A stretch of DNA of 64,000 nucleotides. It comes from Thalassobacillus cyri. Lineage in GTDB: Bacteria > Bacillota > Bacilli > Bacillales > Halobacillaceae. Where the stretch lies: the NCBI RefSeq assembly GCF_900107755.1, contig NZ_FNQR01000004.1, forward strand, positions 276,754 through 340,753. The letters are read 5' to 3'. Shown piece after piece: positions 30,554 through 41,955 of this stretch. A model generated the notes under the pieces. The model saw only the letters and a list, made by a program, of their open reading frames with translations. It searched no databases and was not told the DNA's origin. A program made the position numbers and the translations under genes. How positions within the stretch are numbered: the stretch's first letter is position 1; each line of letters begins with the position of its first letter.

Positions 30554-30645
30554 GTGAAGGTATGATCCCTCCTTTTTTTAACAGGTGTGGTTAAGAGGGA
30601 AATCACGGTTTGCAGACTTATGACCAGTAAAAAAAAGTAATGCAC

Positions 30646-30684
30646 GAAAACGTCCAGGATTTCTCCCTGGACGTTTCATTTTTT
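30646..30684 (+). terminator. Rho-independent terminator of glpD
   Basis: GAAAACGTCCAGG and CCTGGACGTTTC pair across a short loop and are followed by a T-rich run. Confidence 0.88.
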
Positions 30685-30705
30685 CCGTAACTTCCTTCAT
30701 TAAAG

Positions 30706-30950
30706 CTCCAGATAACGGCAGAAGCTGCATCCAGCTCCAGCGCCTCCCCCCTCCTCGAGGTCTTAAGTCAATGCTCTCTGTGATTAGAAAAACTCTGCTT
30801 GTCGCCCAGATATTATGGCGAAAGCGCAAATGTTTCTTATACTTTAAATCTTTAATATAGTTAATTTGTTTTAACGTGCAAAAAACGTCACGGGGAGGCT
30901 TGGCTTAAGCTAGTCGAGGGTGAGCAAGGCGCTTACGCTTTTTTTCTAAC
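30706..30950. repeat. Second repeat type, upstream of hisZ
   Basis: The left half has GCATCCAGCTCCAGCGCC and CTCCTCGAGGTCTTAAGTC. The right half has GGGAGGCTTGGCTTAAGC, GTCGAGGGTGAGCAAGGCGC and a T-run. The halves are partly inverted copies (AGCGCC...CTCGAGG against CTCGAGG...GGCGCTT on opposite strands). I recall similar GCTCCAGCGCC...AAGGCGCTT elements between genes of many Bacillaceae. The middle of this copy is diverged. It differs from the other family in this window. Confidence 0.55.
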
Positions 30951-30972
30951 GACTAAGAAAAACTGGGAAGAA

Positions 30973-31020
30973 GACAATAAATAGTGCAGACTGGACAATA
31001 TATCGGAAAACTGGACAATA
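30973..31020. repeat. Phased GACAATA direct repeats before hisZ
   Basis: GACAATA occurs at 30973, 30994 and 31014, spaced 21 and 20 bases. The last two are part of an 11-base direct repeat ACTGGACAATA. Spacing close to two helical turns would suit a DNA-binding protein on one face. An open frame of 61 codons (30984-31169) covers it but has no clear ribosome site or recognisable family. Confidence 0.45.
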
Positions 31021-31196
31021 AAAGTTGGATCATACCCAGGAATCTTGTGCTGCTTTCTTATTTGCAGGTTCTAAACCATTTTGAAAAGGGAAAGGAAAGA
31101 CAGCAGGTAATGTTTGACGCTCTATCTTTATTGCGTTATCATATTAGCAAGCTAAAGGATTACTTATAGATTTCTAATATAGAAAGGATGCACTCC

Positions 31197-32378
31197 ATGG
31201 CTAAGCGGTTAATGTTTGAAAAGCCACTGGGAATGCGGGATACGCTTCCCTTTTTTTATAACCAGAAGAAAAAAGCCCGCGAGCTGTTGACAGAAGAGAT
31301 CAGCAGGTTCGGCTATTTGTTTATGGATACACCATTTCTTGAATATTACGAGACAGTCGGTGAAGCAAGTGCGACCCTGGATCAGCAATTGTTCAAATTG
31401 CTCGATCAGCAAGGTCATTCGCTTGTGTTACGCCCGGACATGACGGCACCGATTGCGAGGGTCGCAGCGTCCCAATTGAAAAATGCGGAATTTCCGCTGC
31501 GGTTGGCATATGATGGACCCGTTTTCCGTGCTCAACAGACCGAGGGAGGCAAGCCTGCGCAATTCGAACAGGTTGGTACGGAACTGATCGGCGACCATTC
31601 TTCTTATGGTGACGCAGAAGTAATCGCCTTGTTGATCCGTTCGTTGCAGCGCGCTGGATTGGATGATTTTCAAATCACAATCGGGCATGTTGGATACGTC
31701 CGTTGCTTTTTCAAAGAAATCCTTGGAGATGACCCAGCCAATACAGAAGAATTAATGAGCTATCTTTACCGGAAGAATCACGTGGGGTACCAGGAAGCGG
31801 TAAGAGCACTGGCTGTAAGTGACGAGGCGAAAAGGTCTTTGATGGGATTGATGAAGCTTCGCGGAGAAGATGAAGTTTTCGATCAAAGTAAATCACTCGC
31901 CCGCAACCAGGAATGTCTGCAGGCAATCAACGAACTGAAGCAACTGTATAAGATGCTGAAGCAGTATGAGGTCGAGCAATATGTCAGTTTCGACCTTAAC
32001 TTGATCAGCCATATGGACTATTATACAGGCATTCTTTTTGAAGGGTATGCTCCGAACCTTGGTTCGCTGTTATGCAATGGCGGTCGTTATGATAAATTGC
32101 TCCCTTCATTCCAGCTCAATGCATCTGCGACTGGTTTCGCCATCCGTCTTGAGCGTCTGGTAGAGGCCCTGGCGGCACAATCTGGGGAAGAACAGCGCAT
32201 TGGCATTCTGGTCGATGATGATACATTTGCGGAGGGGTTAAAACAGGCGCAGGATCTGCGCTCAAAAGGAAAAAAAGTGTTACTTCAGCATGTCGATCAA
32301 GTACCGGATCTGCAGCAATTCAAAGCAGGTCTGGCTGAAGCAATCGATTTGACGACAGGAGGTGGCCGGGATGCATAA
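31197..32378 (+). CDS. hisZ: ATP phosphoribosyltransferase regulatory subunit
   Basis: A 393-residue histidyl-tRNA-synthetase-like protein without tRNA-charging function, required by the short form of HisG. Class II synthetase motifs are visible ([48 protein letters not shown]). The start at 31197 lies 8 bases after GAAAGGA; the ATG at 31188 overlaps that site. It is the first gene of the complete hisZGDBHAFI operon. Confidence 0.95.
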   Translation: MAKRLMFEKPLGMRDTLPFFYNQKKKARELLTEEISRFGYLFMDTPFLEYYETVGEASATLDQQLFKLLDQQGHSLVLRPDMTAPIARVAASQLKNAEFPLRLAYDGPVFRAQQTEGGKPAQFEQVGTELIGDHSSYGDAEVIALLIRSLQRAGLDDFQITIGHVGYVRCFFKEILGDDPANTEELMSYLYRKNHVGYQEAVRALAVSDEAKRSLMGLMKLRGEDEVFDQSKSLARNQECLQAINELKQLYKMLKQYEVEQYVSFDLNLISHMDYYTGILFEGYAPNLGSLLCNGGRYDKLLPSFQLNASATGFAIRLERLVEALAAQSGEEQRIGILVDDDTFAEGLKQAQDLRSKGKKVLLQHVDQVPDLQQFKAGLAEAIDLTTGGGRDA

Positions 32379-33009
32379 GCCATTGACGATCGCCATGCCA
32401 AAAGGGCGGATTTTTGAAGAAGCGGCAGAATTGATGAAAAAAGCGGGATATGATCTACTGGCGGAACAGGAGGAATCAAGAAAGCTGATCCTTGAATTCC
32501 CCGAACAGAATATACGGATCATGATGGCTAAGCCGATGGATGTCGTCACTTATGTGGAATACGGTACAGCCGATATCGGAATTGCAGGAAAAGATGTTTT
32601 ACTAGAGCAGGACCGTGATGTATACGAGGTGCTGGATCTTGGAATTAGCCCTTGCTATATTGCCGTAGCTGGACTGCCGGATCAACCGCTTAGCAAAATC
32701 GCACCGAAAATAGCCACGAAGTACCCAAAAGTGGCATCCGACTATTTCCGTGAACAAGGGGAGCAAATTGAAATTATTCCCCTGAATGGTTCCATCGAAA
32801 TAGCTCCATTGATTGGCCTCGCTGACCGTATTGTAGATATTGTATCGACAGGAAGGACACTGAAAGAGAACGGGCTGGTCGAATATGAAAAAATTGTCGG
32901 GATCACTTCCCGGATGATCGTCAATCCGGTAAGTTACCGGTTGAAAAGTAAAGAAATCGATGAGATGGTCAACCAGTTGAGTGAAGTGGTAGGGGAGGAC
33001 TTCGTATGA
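32371..33009 (+). CDS. hisG: ATP phosphoribosyltransferase, short form
   Basis: 212 residues. It catalyses the first step of histidine synthesis, joining ATP and PRPP. Short-form HisG lacks the C-terminal regulatory domain and forms an octameric complex with HisZ, encoded just upstream with an 8-base overlap. The signature region is [16 protein letters not shown], preceded by [24 protein letters not shown] precedes the ATG at 32371; the GTG at 32362 is too close to that site. Confidence 0.95.
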   Translation: MHKPLTIAMPKGRIFEEAAELMKKAGYDLLAEQEESRKLILEFPEQNIRIMMAKPMDVVTYVEYGTADIGIAGKDVLLEQDRDVYEVLDLGISPCYIAVAGLPDQPLSKIAPKIATKYPKVASDYFREQGEQIEIIPLNGSIEIAPLIGLADRIVDIVSTGRTLKENGLVEYEKIVGITSRMIVNPVSYRLKSKEIDEMVNQLSEVVGEDFV

Positions 33010-34277
33010 AAATCTTAAAAAAAGATAAAGTTACCTCCTTTAAGCGCAGTGTCGATGCTGGTACAGAGGAACAAAGAGCGGCAGTCAAATCGATTATAGC
33101 CGATGTTAAACAACGAGGCGATGAAGCGATACGGCATTATACTGAAAAATTTGATGGGATTCATTTAGACAGCCTGAAAGTAGACAAGGATGAAATCAAG
33201 CAGGCATACAATCAAATCGATGCTGATCTGGTTACAATTTTAAAAGAAGCAGCTGAGAATATTAGGGATTTTCATGCCAAACAAAAATCGACTTCCTGGT
33301 TTGACACCCAGGCTGATGGTACGATTCTTGGCCAAAAAATCACTCCGATTGATGCTGCTGGTGTATACGTACCCGGAGGCACGGCGGCTTATCCATCTTC
33401 TGTATTCATGAATGTCATTCCCGCTCAGGTGGCGGGTGTGGAAAGAATTGCGATGATGACCCCTCCGGGACCAAATGGAGAGGTGCCAGCCGGTGTATTA
33501 GTAGCTGCTGACATCCTTGGTATCGATGAGATTTATAAAGTTGGCGGTGCCCAGGCAGTGGCGGGCCTTGCTTATGGGACGGAAACGATATCCCCTGTCG
33601 ATAAAATCGTTGGACCAGGCAATGTTTTTGTAGCACTTGCCAAACGAGAAGTTTTTGGTGATGTCGCCATCGATATGATTGCAGGTCCAAGTGAAATCGC
33701 AGTTCTTGCAGATGAGTCAGCTGAAGCACAGCAAGTGGCAGCAGACCTGCTTTCCCAGGCTGAGCATGATGCCCGGTCATCGAGTGTTTTGGTGACCACT
33801 AGCGGCACATTGGCAGAAGCAGTCCATTCAGCCGTGGAGCAGCAGCTCCAAACTCTGCCGCGGGAAGAGATTGCAAGGAAAAGTATAGAAGACTATGGAG
33901 CTATCATTGTGTGCGATACAATGAATGAAGCAGAAGATGTGATCAACCTCATCGCTCCTGAACATCTGGAAGTAGTAACTGGTTCTCCGTTTGAACAGTT
34001 GGCGAAAATCAAACATGCCGGAGCGATCTTCCTTGGAAAATATAGCAGTGAACCAATCGGTGATTACTTTGCCGGACCGAATCATGTCTTGCCTACAAAC
34101 GGTACGGCTCGATTTTCCAGTCCGTTGAATGTCGATGATTTTGTAAAGAAATCCAGTGTGATATCTTATAGTCAACAAGCTTGGGAGCAAAATCATAAGA
34201 AAATTGCCCGTTTTGCCCGGCTGGAGGGATTAGAAGCTCATGCGCGAGCAGTCGAGGCACGGAAGGAGAACAAGTGA
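33006..34277 (+). CDS. hisD: Histidinol dehydrogenase
   Basis: A 423-residue NAD- and zinc-dependent enzyme for the last two oxidation steps from L-histidinol to L-histidine. The signature [15 protein letters not shown] and the zinc/substrate residues in LSQAEHD and [13 protein letters not shown] are present. It overlaps hisG by 4 bases (ATGA) and hisB by one base. Confidence 0.96.
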   Translation: MKILKKDKVTSFKRSVDAGTEEQRAAVKSIIADVKQRGDEAIRHYTEKFDGIHLDSLKVDKDEIKQAYNQIDADLVTILKEAAENIRDFHAKQKSTSWFDTQADGTILGQKITPIDAAGVYVPGGTAAYPSSVFMNVIPAQVAGVERIAMMTPPGPNGEVPAGVLVAADILGIDEIYKVGGAQAVAGLAYGTETISPVDKIVGPGNVFVALAKREVFGDVAIDMIAGPSEIAVLADESAEAQQVAADLLSQAEHDARSSSVLVTTSGTLAEAVHSAVEQQLQTLPREEIARKSIEDYGAIIVCDTMNEAEDVINLIAPEHLEVVTGSPFEQLAKIKHAGAIFLGKYSSEPIGDYFAGPNHVLPTNGTARFSSPLNVDDFVKKSSVISYSQQAWEQNHKKIARFARLEGLEAHARAVEARKENK

Positions 34278-34870
34278 TGAGTAACAAACGTACCGCAGCA
34301 ATCGAACGGAAAACGAGAGAAACAGACATCAGTCTGACAATCAGCCTGGATGGGACCGGTCAACAAGAGCTCGATGTCCAGGTCCCATTCCTATCCCATA
34401 TGCTGGAGTTATTTTCTAAACATGGATTATTTGACTTGACGATAAAAGGGCATGGCGATATCGAAGTCGATGACCATCATACGACTGAGGATATCGGGAT
34501 TTGTCTTGGTCAGGCTTTTCGTGAAGCGGTAGGGGACAAAGCCGGCATTAAACGTTATGGCTCCATGACGTTACCGATGGATGAAACACTGGTCACCGTA
34601 GCTGTCGATTTAAGTGACCGTCCACATTTGGAATGGAAAGCTGCCATTCCATCCGCAAAGATCGGTACATTTGATACAGAAAATGTCCATGAATTTTTTT
34701 GGAAGTTTGCGCTTGAAGCAAGGATCAATCTACATATTGTCGTCCATCATGGCCATAACAGTCATCACATCGTTGAGGCGATGTTCAAAGCGATGGCCCG
34801 TGCACTGGATGAAGCGACACAAATTGATCCGAGAATACAAGGAGTACCAAGTACGAAGGGAAGTCTTTGA
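34277..34870 (+). CDS. hisB: Imidazoleglycerol-phosphate dehydratase
   Basis: A 197-residue monofunctional HisB. The metal-binding motifs [11 protein letters not shown] and [16 protein letters not shown] are intact. The ATG at 34277 shares a base with the hisD stop and has AAGGAG 8 bases upstream; a GTG at 34274 is the alternative. It follows the hisZGDBHAFI order of B. subtilis. Confidence 0.95.
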   Translation: MSNKRTAAIERKTRETDISLTISLDGTGQQELDVQVPFLSHMLELFSKHGLFDLTIKGHGDIEVDDHHTTEDIGICLGQAFREAVGDKAGIKRYGSMTLPMDETLVTVAVDLSDRPHLEWKAAIPSAKIGTFDTENVHEFFWKFALEARINLHIVVHHGHNSHHIVEAMFKAMARALDEATQIDPRIQGVPSTKGSL

Positions 34871-34872
34871 TT

Positions 34873-35520
34873 ATGATTGGTATCATCGATTATGGTATGG
34901 GGAACCTGTTCAGTGTTTCAAAAGCATTAGAGCGATTGGAAGTTCCTTATAAATTCGGAGAGCGTCCAGAGCAGATTGCTGACTGCGACGGTTATATCCT
35001 CCCAGGTGTCGGAGCTTTTCCTGATGCTGTCAAAGCTTTGCAGAAGCATGGCTTTGTTGAATTCATCAAAGAAAAAGCATCTGAGGGTGTGCCGCTATAT
35101 GGTATCTGTCTTGGGATGCAGTTGTTATTTGAAGAAAGTGAAGAAAATCAATTGACGAAAGGACTTGGACTTCTTCCAGGCAGGATTGTCAGGTTTCCGG
35201 GTATCGATGAAGGGGGCCGCTCCTATAAAGTTCCACATATGGGCTGGAACCGGCTTGATATCAAGCAGACTGACCATCCGTTGTTGGAAGGGATTGGCGA
35301 TGACTATGTCTATTTCGTCCATTCCTATTACGTTTATACAGAAGACAAATCTGTTTTACTGGCTACAGCGGATTATCATGTAGAAGTACCAGGAATCGTA
35401 GGCAGGGGCTCATTATATGCCAGTCAATTTCACCCGGAAAAAAGCAGCAAGGCAGGTATGCAGCTGTTAGAGAATTTTTGCAAAAAGATAGTACCGGATC
35501 AAGGAGGAGTACAAGCATGA
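34873..35520 (+). CDS. hisH: Imidazole glycerol phosphate synthase, glutaminase subunit
   Basis: A 215-residue class I glutamine amidotransferase that feeds ammonia to HisF. The nucleophile motif is [12 protein letters not shown], and the His and Glu of the triad lie in ASQFHPEKS. The start [11 protein letters not shown] at 34873 matches the family; an upstream TTG at 34867 is possible. It overlaps hisA by 4 bases. Confidence 0.95.
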   Translation: MIGIIDYGMGNLFSVSKALERLEVPYKFGERPEQIADCDGYILPGVGAFPDAVKALQKHGFVEFIKEKASEGVPLYGICLGMQLLFEESEENQLTKGLGLLPGRIVRFPGIDEGGRSYKVPHMGWNRLDIKQTDHPLLEGIGDDYVYFVHSYYVYTEDKSVLLATADYHVEVPGIVGRGSLYASQFHPEKSSKAGMQLLENFCKKIVPDQGGVQA

Positions 35521-36245
35521 GCTTTACAGTTTACCCGGCCATTGACATGCGTAATGGTAAATGTGTCAGATTGGAGCAAGGGGATTTTGATAAAGAAACG
35601 GTGTATGGAGAAAATCCGTTTGAGGTAGCGAAAAGCTTTGCCAAAGCTGGAGCGAGCTGGATTCATATGGTTGATCTTGATGGAGCAAAAGAAGGAAGCA
35701 GACAAAATGCAGAGCATGTCATTCGAGTGGCTAAAGAGCTATCATGTTCCGTGCAAATCGGCGGCGGCATCCGTTCCGAAGAGGATGTCCGCTTTTATTT
35801 GGATCAAGGTGTCGACAGGGTGATCATCGGTTCACTCGCTATTCGTGACTTGAAGTTGACGAAAGAGCTGTTGACGAAATTCAGGCACAAAATTGCCATC
35901 GGCCTTGATGCCCGTGATGGTTACGTGGCAACCGATGGCTGGCTTGAACGTTCAGAAGTAACTGCGGTCTCACTCGGAAAAGAGCTTGCTGAAGCCGGGG
36001 CCTCAACATTCATCTATACGGATATTGCTAAAGACGGGATGCTCTCCGGGCCAAATACAAAAGAAATTGTACGGCTGGCTGAAGAGACAAATACAAATGT
36101 TATCGCTTCAGGCGGTATCAAAGGGCTGGGGGACTTACGTGAATTAAAAAAGTATCAGTCCAGCCAGGTTGTTGGTTCGATCGTCGGGAAAGCTCTTTAT
36201 ACAAATCAATTCTCTCTCGAAGAAGCGCTGAAGGAGGAAGAATAG
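35517..36245 (+). CDS. hisA: Phosphoribosylformimino-5-aminoimidazole carboxamide ribotide isomerase
   Basis: A 242-residue TIM barrel that isomerises ProFAR to PRFAR. The N-terminal catalytic Asp lies in [20 protein letters not shown] is the first phosphate site and the second-half Asp lies in [16 protein letters not shown]. The start at 35517 has AAGGAGGAG upstream; the frame continues back to 35478 inside hisH. It abuts hisF with no gap. Confidence 0.95.
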   Translation: MSFTVYPAIDMRNGKCVRLEQGDFDKETVYGENPFEVAKSFAKAGASWIHMVDLDGAKEGSRQNAEHVIRVAKELSCSVQIGGGIRSEEDVRFYLDQGVDRVIIGSLAIRDLKLTKELLTKFRHKIAIGLDARDGYVATDGWLERSEVTAVSLGKELAEAGASTFIYTDIAKDGMLSGPNTKEIVRLAEETNTNVIASGGIKGLGDLRELKKYQSSQVVGSIVGKALYTNQFSLEEALKEEE

Positions 36246-37004
36246 ATGCTGGCGAAACGAATCATTCCTTGTCTTGATGTCAAAGAAGGAAGAGTTGTAA
36301 AAGGTATTCAATTTGTAGAAATTCGTGACGCCGGGGATCCGGTTGAACTGGCGAAGGTATACGATGAGCAAGGTGCAGACGAACTCGTATTTTTAGATAT
36401 TTCCGCCAGCCATGAGGGAAGGAAGACGATGATTGATGTTGTCCGCCAGGTTGCTTCCGAATTAGCCATTCCCTTTACCGTGGGAGGCGGCATTGGGTCA
36501 TTAGAGGATATCCGGGCGATACTTCGAGCTGGTGCCGATAAGGTTTCGCTCAATTCAGCTGCTGTAAGAAGGCCCGACTTAATCAAAGAAAGTTCGGATT
36601 ATTTCGGAACCCAGTGCATCGTAGTTGCCATTGATGCCAGGTTTGATTCCGAAGTGGATACATGGCGTGTTTATACCCACGGCGGCCGTAAACCGACCGA
36701 ATGGCTATTGGAAGACTGGGCAAAAGAAGCGGTTCGGCTGGGTGCCGGCGAAATTCTATTGACTTCTATGAACCAGGATGGGGAAAAGACAGGCTTTGAT
36801 CTGCCAATGCTAAAGGCCGTTCAAAAAGTAGTCAATGTCCCTGTTATCGCTTCCGGAGGGGCAGGTTCTGCTGAACATTTTAACCAGGTTTTTAAGGAAT
36901 CAGATGTTGATGCAGCATTAGCTGCGTCGATTTTTCATTATAAAGAAACATCCGTCCAACGAGTAAAGGATTACCTTTCAGAAAAAGGAGTGGTCGTGCG
37001 ATGA
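36246..37004 (+). CDS. hisF: Imidazole glycerol phosphate synthase, cyclase subunit
   Basis: A 252-residue TIM barrel that closes the imidazole ring with ammonia from HisH. The catalytic Asp residues are in [15 protein letters not shown] and [13 protein letters not shown], and GGGI is the phosphate site. AAGGAGGAAG lies within the end of hisA. It overlaps hisI by 4 bases. Confidence 0.96.
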   Translation: MLAKRIIPCLDVKEGRVVKGIQFVEIRDAGDPVELAKVYDEQGADELVFLDISASHEGRKTMIDVVRQVASELAIPFTVGGGIGSLEDIRAILRAGADKVSLNSAAVRRPDLIKESSDYFGTQCIVVAIDARFDSEVDTWRVYTHGGRKPTEWLLEDWAKEAVRLGAGEILLTSMNQDGEKTGFDLPMLKAVQKVVNVPVIASGGAGSAEHFNQVFKESDVDAALAASIFHYKETSVQRVKDYLSEKGVVVR

Positions 37005-37627
37005 ATATTGAACAGATTCAATTTGACGATAAAGGCCTGGTTCCAGCAATTGTACAGGATGCACGTAGTAAATCAGTGCTGACACTTGCCTATATGAATA
37101 AAGAGTCACTGGAGAAAACATTGGAAACGCATGAAACGGTATTTTACAGTCGTTCCCGTCAGGAACTATGGCATAAAGGAGAGACTTCCGGCAATACCCA
37201 GAAAGTTACCAGCATCGATTATGACTGCGATCAGGATGCACTGCTTGTACAAGTAATACCGAATGGGCCCGCTTGTCATAAGGGGGACTACAGTTGCTTC
37301 TCTGAATCATTGGTCCCTGGAGAATCAGTTCCTAAAGAAAACCGGTATGAAATTCTCGACCGATTGCTAACCATCCTTGCTGATAGGAAAGCCACACAAC
37401 CGGAAGGGTCGTATACAAGTAAGCTTTTCCAGGAGGGTGTCGACCGGATTGCTAAAAAAATCGGGGAAGAAGCGGGAGAAGTCATTATTGCAGCTAAAAA
37501 TAATGATCCCGAAGAACTGTCAATGGAGTCAGCAGACTTGCTGTTTCACTTGTTAATACTGCTTACTGATCGTAACGTATCGATTGACCAGGTACTTGGA
37601 GTCTTAGAGAAACGGCATAGTAAATAA
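37001..37627 (+). CDS. hisI: Bifunctional phosphoribosyl-AMP cyclohydrolase/phosphoribosyl-ATP pyrophosphatase
   Basis: 208 residues combining two steps of histidine synthesis. The HisI domain (about residues 1-105) has the zinc site in YDCDQDALL and CHKGDYSCF. The HisE domain (about 115-208) has [18 protein letters not shown] and [13 protein letters not shown]. It is the last gene of the operon; no convincing terminator follows before yvcD. Confidence 0.95.
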   Translation: MNIEQIQFDDKGLVPAIVQDARSKSVLTLAYMNKESLEKTLETHETVFYSRSRQELWHKGETSGNTQKVTSIDYDCDQDALLVQVIPNGPACHKGDYSCFSESLVPGESVPKENRYEILDRLLTILADRKATQPEGSYTSKLFQEGVDRIAKKIGEEAGEVIIAAKNNDPEELSMESADLLFHLLILLTDRNVSIDQVLGVLEKRHSK

Positions 37628-37729
37628 TACAAGTATCATATTTACTGTTTTTGTCAAAAAACCTCTATATCCCCAGAATCATCTGTGTTATACTGTCATA
37701 CGTACTGAAACGGTGATAGGAGGATATGG

Positions 37730-38740
37730 ATGCCTACTTCCAAGAATGCAGCCACAGGAAATTCGAATAATAACGTGATTCCTTTTGTAGCAGACGGGGA
37801 ATTTTATTTCAGTTATGGTGTACAGGCATTTCAAAAGCGGAATTTTGTAATGGCTGTTAAATGGCTGAAGAAAGCGATAGAAAAGTCCCCGCGCGAGCCA
37901 CTCTACGCTTGCCAATTGGCTGTGGTTCACACAGAGCAAGGCTCCTATCATAAAGCGAACCAATTATTGACCGAGGTATTATCGGTATTCGGCAAAGAGT
38001 ATGTGGATTGTTATTATTTGATAGCCAATAACTATGCACACCTCGGTTTATTCAAAGATGCCAAAAAATACGCGGAAACCTATTTAGCGAAGACGCAGCA
38101 GGGAGATTTCAAAGAGGCTGCTGAGCAATTATTAGAATTGGTCACTTCCTTAGAAGAAGATGATGAGGATGAGTGGACCCTTGAAGATGAAGACGAACTG
38201 CTTATATACCAGGAGACAGCTCTCCACCATATTCAGCATCAAGAATGGGAAGAAGCAATAGCCTTGCTGGAAGAAATGATGCAGATGTTTCCTGATTATA
38301 CAGCAGCAAAGCATGAATATACCTACGCCTTATTTCATCATGGAGATGAAAAAGGGGCGATCGAATTGGAGCAACAATGGTTAGAACAGCAGCCTGATAA
38401 TCTGCACAGCCATGTCAATTTAGCAATATTCTATAAAGAACGTAATGATGCTCGTAGTGATGACCATATCGAGATGGTGAAAAAGATTTTCCCGATACAT
38501 GATCATCAGAAGCTTTATATTGCCCAGGCATTGACACGAACAGGCCATTACCGTGAAGCATGCGAGCGGTTCCAATCGATCCGATCGAAGGATGTTAAGC
38601 GGACGAAGAACTTCTATAAGTGGCACAGCATAGCATCCTATCATACCGGAAAACCTGCCAAGGCTTTGCATTTATGGGAAGAAGGTTGTAAAAAGTATCC
38701 GGAATTGAGCGAGGAAGGTGGTCCTTGGAATGCTTCTTGA
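37730..38740 (+). CDS. yvcD: Tetratricopeptide repeat protein, YvcD-like
   Basis: A 336-residue soluble TPR protein. Helical repeats are visible in FSYGVQAFQKRNFVMAVKWLKKAIEKSPREP, AEQLLELV and WEEAIALLEEMMQMFPDY, with an acidic linker (EEDDEDEWTLEDEDE) near residue 145. TPR proteins bind partner proteins; the partner is unknown. Its place between hisI and trxB matches B. subtilis yvcD. ATAGGAGGAT precedes the ATG. Confidence 0.82.
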   Translation: MPTSKNAATGNSNNNVIPFVADGEFYFSYGVQAFQKRNFVMAVKWLKKAIEKSPREPLYACQLAVVHTEQGSYHKANQLLTEVLSVFGKEYVDCYYLIANNYAHLGLFKDAKKYAETYLAKTQQGDFKEAAEQLLELVTSLEEDDEDEWTLEDEDELLIYQETALHHIQHQEWEEAIALLEEMMQMFPDYTAAKHEYTYALFHHGDEKGAIELEQQWLEQQPDNLHSHVNLAIFYKERNDARSDDHIEMVKKIFPIHDHQKLYIAQALTRTGHYREACERFQSIRSKDVKRTKNFYKWHSIASYHTGKPAKALHLWEEGCKKYPELSEEGGPWNAS

Positions 38741-38867
38741 GGTGTTTCTGGGGAGATGACGTTCCGTATATACCCTGGTGAGCATATTAATAGACGCAGG
38801 AGACTCAATTTTATAGGATGATAGTATGAAAACTGACAGTTCGAGTCAATGTATATTAGGGGGCTGA

Positions 38868-39824
<957 letters not shown>

Positions 39825-39965
39825 GCTGTAATGGTTGGTGTGCGGGCATATGTGCAGGACTCTAAAAATAGTAATTGCATCTTAATTCTCCTGTAACACG
39901 CATGAAACAATTGTGGGGTATACTATAATTAATAATTGACCCCCTTTTAATAGATAGATCTATTA

Positions 39966-39998
39966 AGCACAGGTGCCTAGCCACCTGTGCATTTTTTT
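39966..39998 (+). terminator. Rho-independent terminator of trxB
   Basis: GCACAGGTG and CACCTGTGC form a perfect 9-bp stem followed by ATTTTTTT. Confidence 0.92.
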
Positions 39999-40027
39999 GG
40001 TTGTCGCTGCTAAATATCATTATTGAA

Positions 40028-40440
40028 CTTACAGTTAAAGCTCCCGTTTGCTGAACATTGGTTTCGTTACATTAAATGATGGCGGATGGGCTCTGGGAAA
40101 CCACTCCCTTTCCGTGGACGTACGGTGAGCTTCCTCAGGCGAGGCCCCGCAAGGCAAAGCCTGAGGAGACTCAGCACCCACCCACAGGAAAGAAATGAAT
40201 GCGTAATCGCCTTGGGAGACACGACACGCATAAGCAGAACAGCAAAAGGGAAGGCCTCTTTCATCCCGTTGATGGGCTGCTTATGTCGCGAGTATCTAGG
40301 CGATGAAGCTGGAAAGCGAATCGTTTCCCAGCCGCCCTTACTCCTGACTCGGCAACGGACCCAAAGTATCTCGAAATCAAGTCTTTGACTTTTCGGCCTT
40401 ATTGTTGAATAAGGCTTTTATAAAAATAACACCAAAGAAC
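40028..40440. repeat. Interspersed palindromic repeat, inverted copy
   Basis: It is flanked by AAAGCTCCCGTTTG (40036) and, at the other end, TCTCGAAATCAAGTCTTTGA (40371-40390) and AATAAGGCTTTTATAAAAAT. The core pair is TCTGGGAAACCACTCCCTTTCC and GGAAAGCGAATCGTTTCCCAG. The block 40183-40320 is the reverse complement of 54349-54485. It fills the trxB-yvcI gap, and I see no gene. Several open frames here are repeat translations. Confidence 0.8.
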
Positions 40441-40537
40441 CTTTTGGTTTATTAATAAAGCTTGCATCATTGTGGGACGAATCCCATTCATTGTATAATA
40501 GTAAAAGATGTCCTCGAATAAGGATGAGGTGACGTAA

Positions 40538-41005
40538 TTGCAACGAGTGACGAATTGTATTTTACACATAGACGATAAGATTTTAATGTTAAAAAAGCCA
40601 AGAAGAGGTTGGTATGTAGCCCCAGGCGGCAAGATGGAGCCAGGAGAATCGATCAAAGATTCGGCTGTCAGAGAGTTCAAAGAAGAAACAGGATTATCCA
40701 TTCAAAATCCCAAAATGAAAGGCTCCTTTACTTTTATAATCCGTGACGGAGAAGAAACGGTGCAAGAGTGGATGATGTTCACTTTCTATTGCAGGGACTA
40801 TAAAGGAGCGCTCTTGGAAGAAAGTGAAGAAGGAGAGCTGGAGTGGGTGCATATCGATGATGTATTGGGTAAGCCGATGGCTGAAGGAGATCGCCATATT
40901 TTTAACCATATCTTAACAAGCGATGAGCAAATCTATGGGACATTTGTGTACACACCTGACTATCAGCTGCTCGACATCGATCTCGATCCGACCGATCCTG
41001 AATAA
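40538..41005 (+). CDS. yvcI: Nudix hydrolase, YvcI-like
   Basis: 155 residues. The Nudix box GGKMEPGESIKDSAVREFKEETGL fits GX5EX7REUXEEXGU. It is annotated in Bacillus as an 8-oxo-dGTP diphosphatase-like enzyme; the true substrate is unproven. The TTG start has GAGGTG 8 bases upstream. It is the first gene of yvcI-rapZ-glmR-whiA, the same order as in B. subtilis. Confidence 0.9.
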   Translation: MQRVTNCILHIDDKILMLKKPRRGWYVAPGGKMEPGESIKDSAVREFKEETGLSIQNPKMKGSFTFIIRDGEETVQEWMMFTFYCRDYKGALLEESEEGELEWVHIDDVLGKPMAEGDRHIFNHILTSDEQIYGTFVYTPDYQLLDIDLDPTDPE

Positions 41006-41063
41006 CGATCAGTATTACGGAGTAAAAGTTTAGATTGCTGCTTGATAAGGAGAGGGTTCTTAC

Positions 41064-41954
41064 ATGGCGAAAAAAGAACAAGAAACACAATTAGTAATCA
41101 TCACGGGAATGTCCGGGGCTGGTAAGACAGTGGCAGTTCAGAGCTTTGAAGACTTAGGGTTCTTCTGCGTTGACAATTTGCCTCCTGCCTTGCTGCCAAA
41201 GTTCCTTGAATTAATGAAGGACTCATCAAATAATATAGAAAATGTTGCACTTGTCATGGACTTACGAGGCCGGGAGTTTTTCGATGCGTTGTTTGAAGTC
41301 CTTGATAAACTTGTTGATGAACCATGGCTGCAGGAACATATTTTATTTTTAGATGCGCAGGACCAGGCACTTGTATCCCGTTATAAAGAGACACGCCGCT
41401 CGCATCCATTGGCAAAAGACGGATTGCCTTTGGATGGTATCAAACAAGAGCGCCGGATGCTGGATGAGTTACGAGGAAGGGCTCAAACAATTATTGAGAC
41501 AACGGATTTGAAACCGAGGGAGTTAAGAGAACAAATTATTCAGACCTATGCGAACACACAAAAGAAGCGGGAGATTTTTTCTGTTCAAATGGTCTCGTTC
41601 GGTTTCAAATACGGAGTTCCTATCGATGCTGATCTGATATTCGATGTGCGTTTTTTACCGAATCCGCACTATGTTGAACATATGCAGCCGTTGACTGGAC
41701 TTAATAGCGAAGTATCCTCGTATGTGTTCAAATGGTCAGATACACAGAAATTCTTAGAAAAATTGATTGATTTATTGCAATTCATGCTGCCGCAGTATAA
41801 ACGGGAAGGTAAAAGCCAATTGATCATCGGAATTGGCTGTACTGGAGGACAACATCGTTCTGTCGCTATCGCCGAACATTTACGCAGGCATTTTTCTACG
41901 GACTACGTCACACACGCCAGCCACCGTGATATTGATAAAAGAAAGGGCCATTGA
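41064..41954 (+). CDS. rapZ: RNase adapter/nucleotide-binding protein RapZ (YvcJ)
   Basis: 296 residues. The P-loop is [10 protein letters not shown] at the N-terminus, a Walker-B-like LVMDLRG follows, and the C-terminal UDP-GlcNAc-binding half contains [16 protein letters not shown]. In E. coli RapZ senses glucosamine-6-phosphate; in Bacillus YvcJ hydrolyses GTP and affects competence. It is coupled to glmR, one base apart. Confidence 0.94.
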   Translation: MAKKEQETQLVIITGMSGAGKTVAVQSFEDLGFFCVDNLPPALLPKFLELMKDSSNNIENVALVMDLRGREFFDALFEVLDKLVDEPWLQEHILFLDAQDQALVSRYKETRRSHPLAKDGLPLDGIKQERRMLDELRGRAQTIIETTDLKPRELREQIIQTYANTQKKREIFSVQMVSFGFKYGVPIDADLIFDVRFLPNPHYVEHMQPLTGLNSEVSSYVFKWSDTQKFLEKLIDLLQFMLPQYKREGKSQLIIGIGCTGGQHRSVAIAEHLRRHFSTDYVTHASHRDIDKRKGH

Positions 41955-41955
41955 T

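Noticed and set aside
30984..31169. 61-codon frame before hisZ
   Set aside because: There is a GTG start without a Shine-Dalgarno, it overlaps the direct repeats and no family is recognised. I kept it only as a note in the repeat entry.
30850..31196. T-box riboswitch or histidine leader peptide for the his operon
   Set aside because: No AGGGTGGNACCGCG motif, no terminator-antiterminator pair and no His-rich small frame could be found.
40067..40388. Frames of 65-100 codons on both strands before yvcI
   Set aside because: They are repeat translations; related peptide strings appear from the inverted module at 54335-54610.
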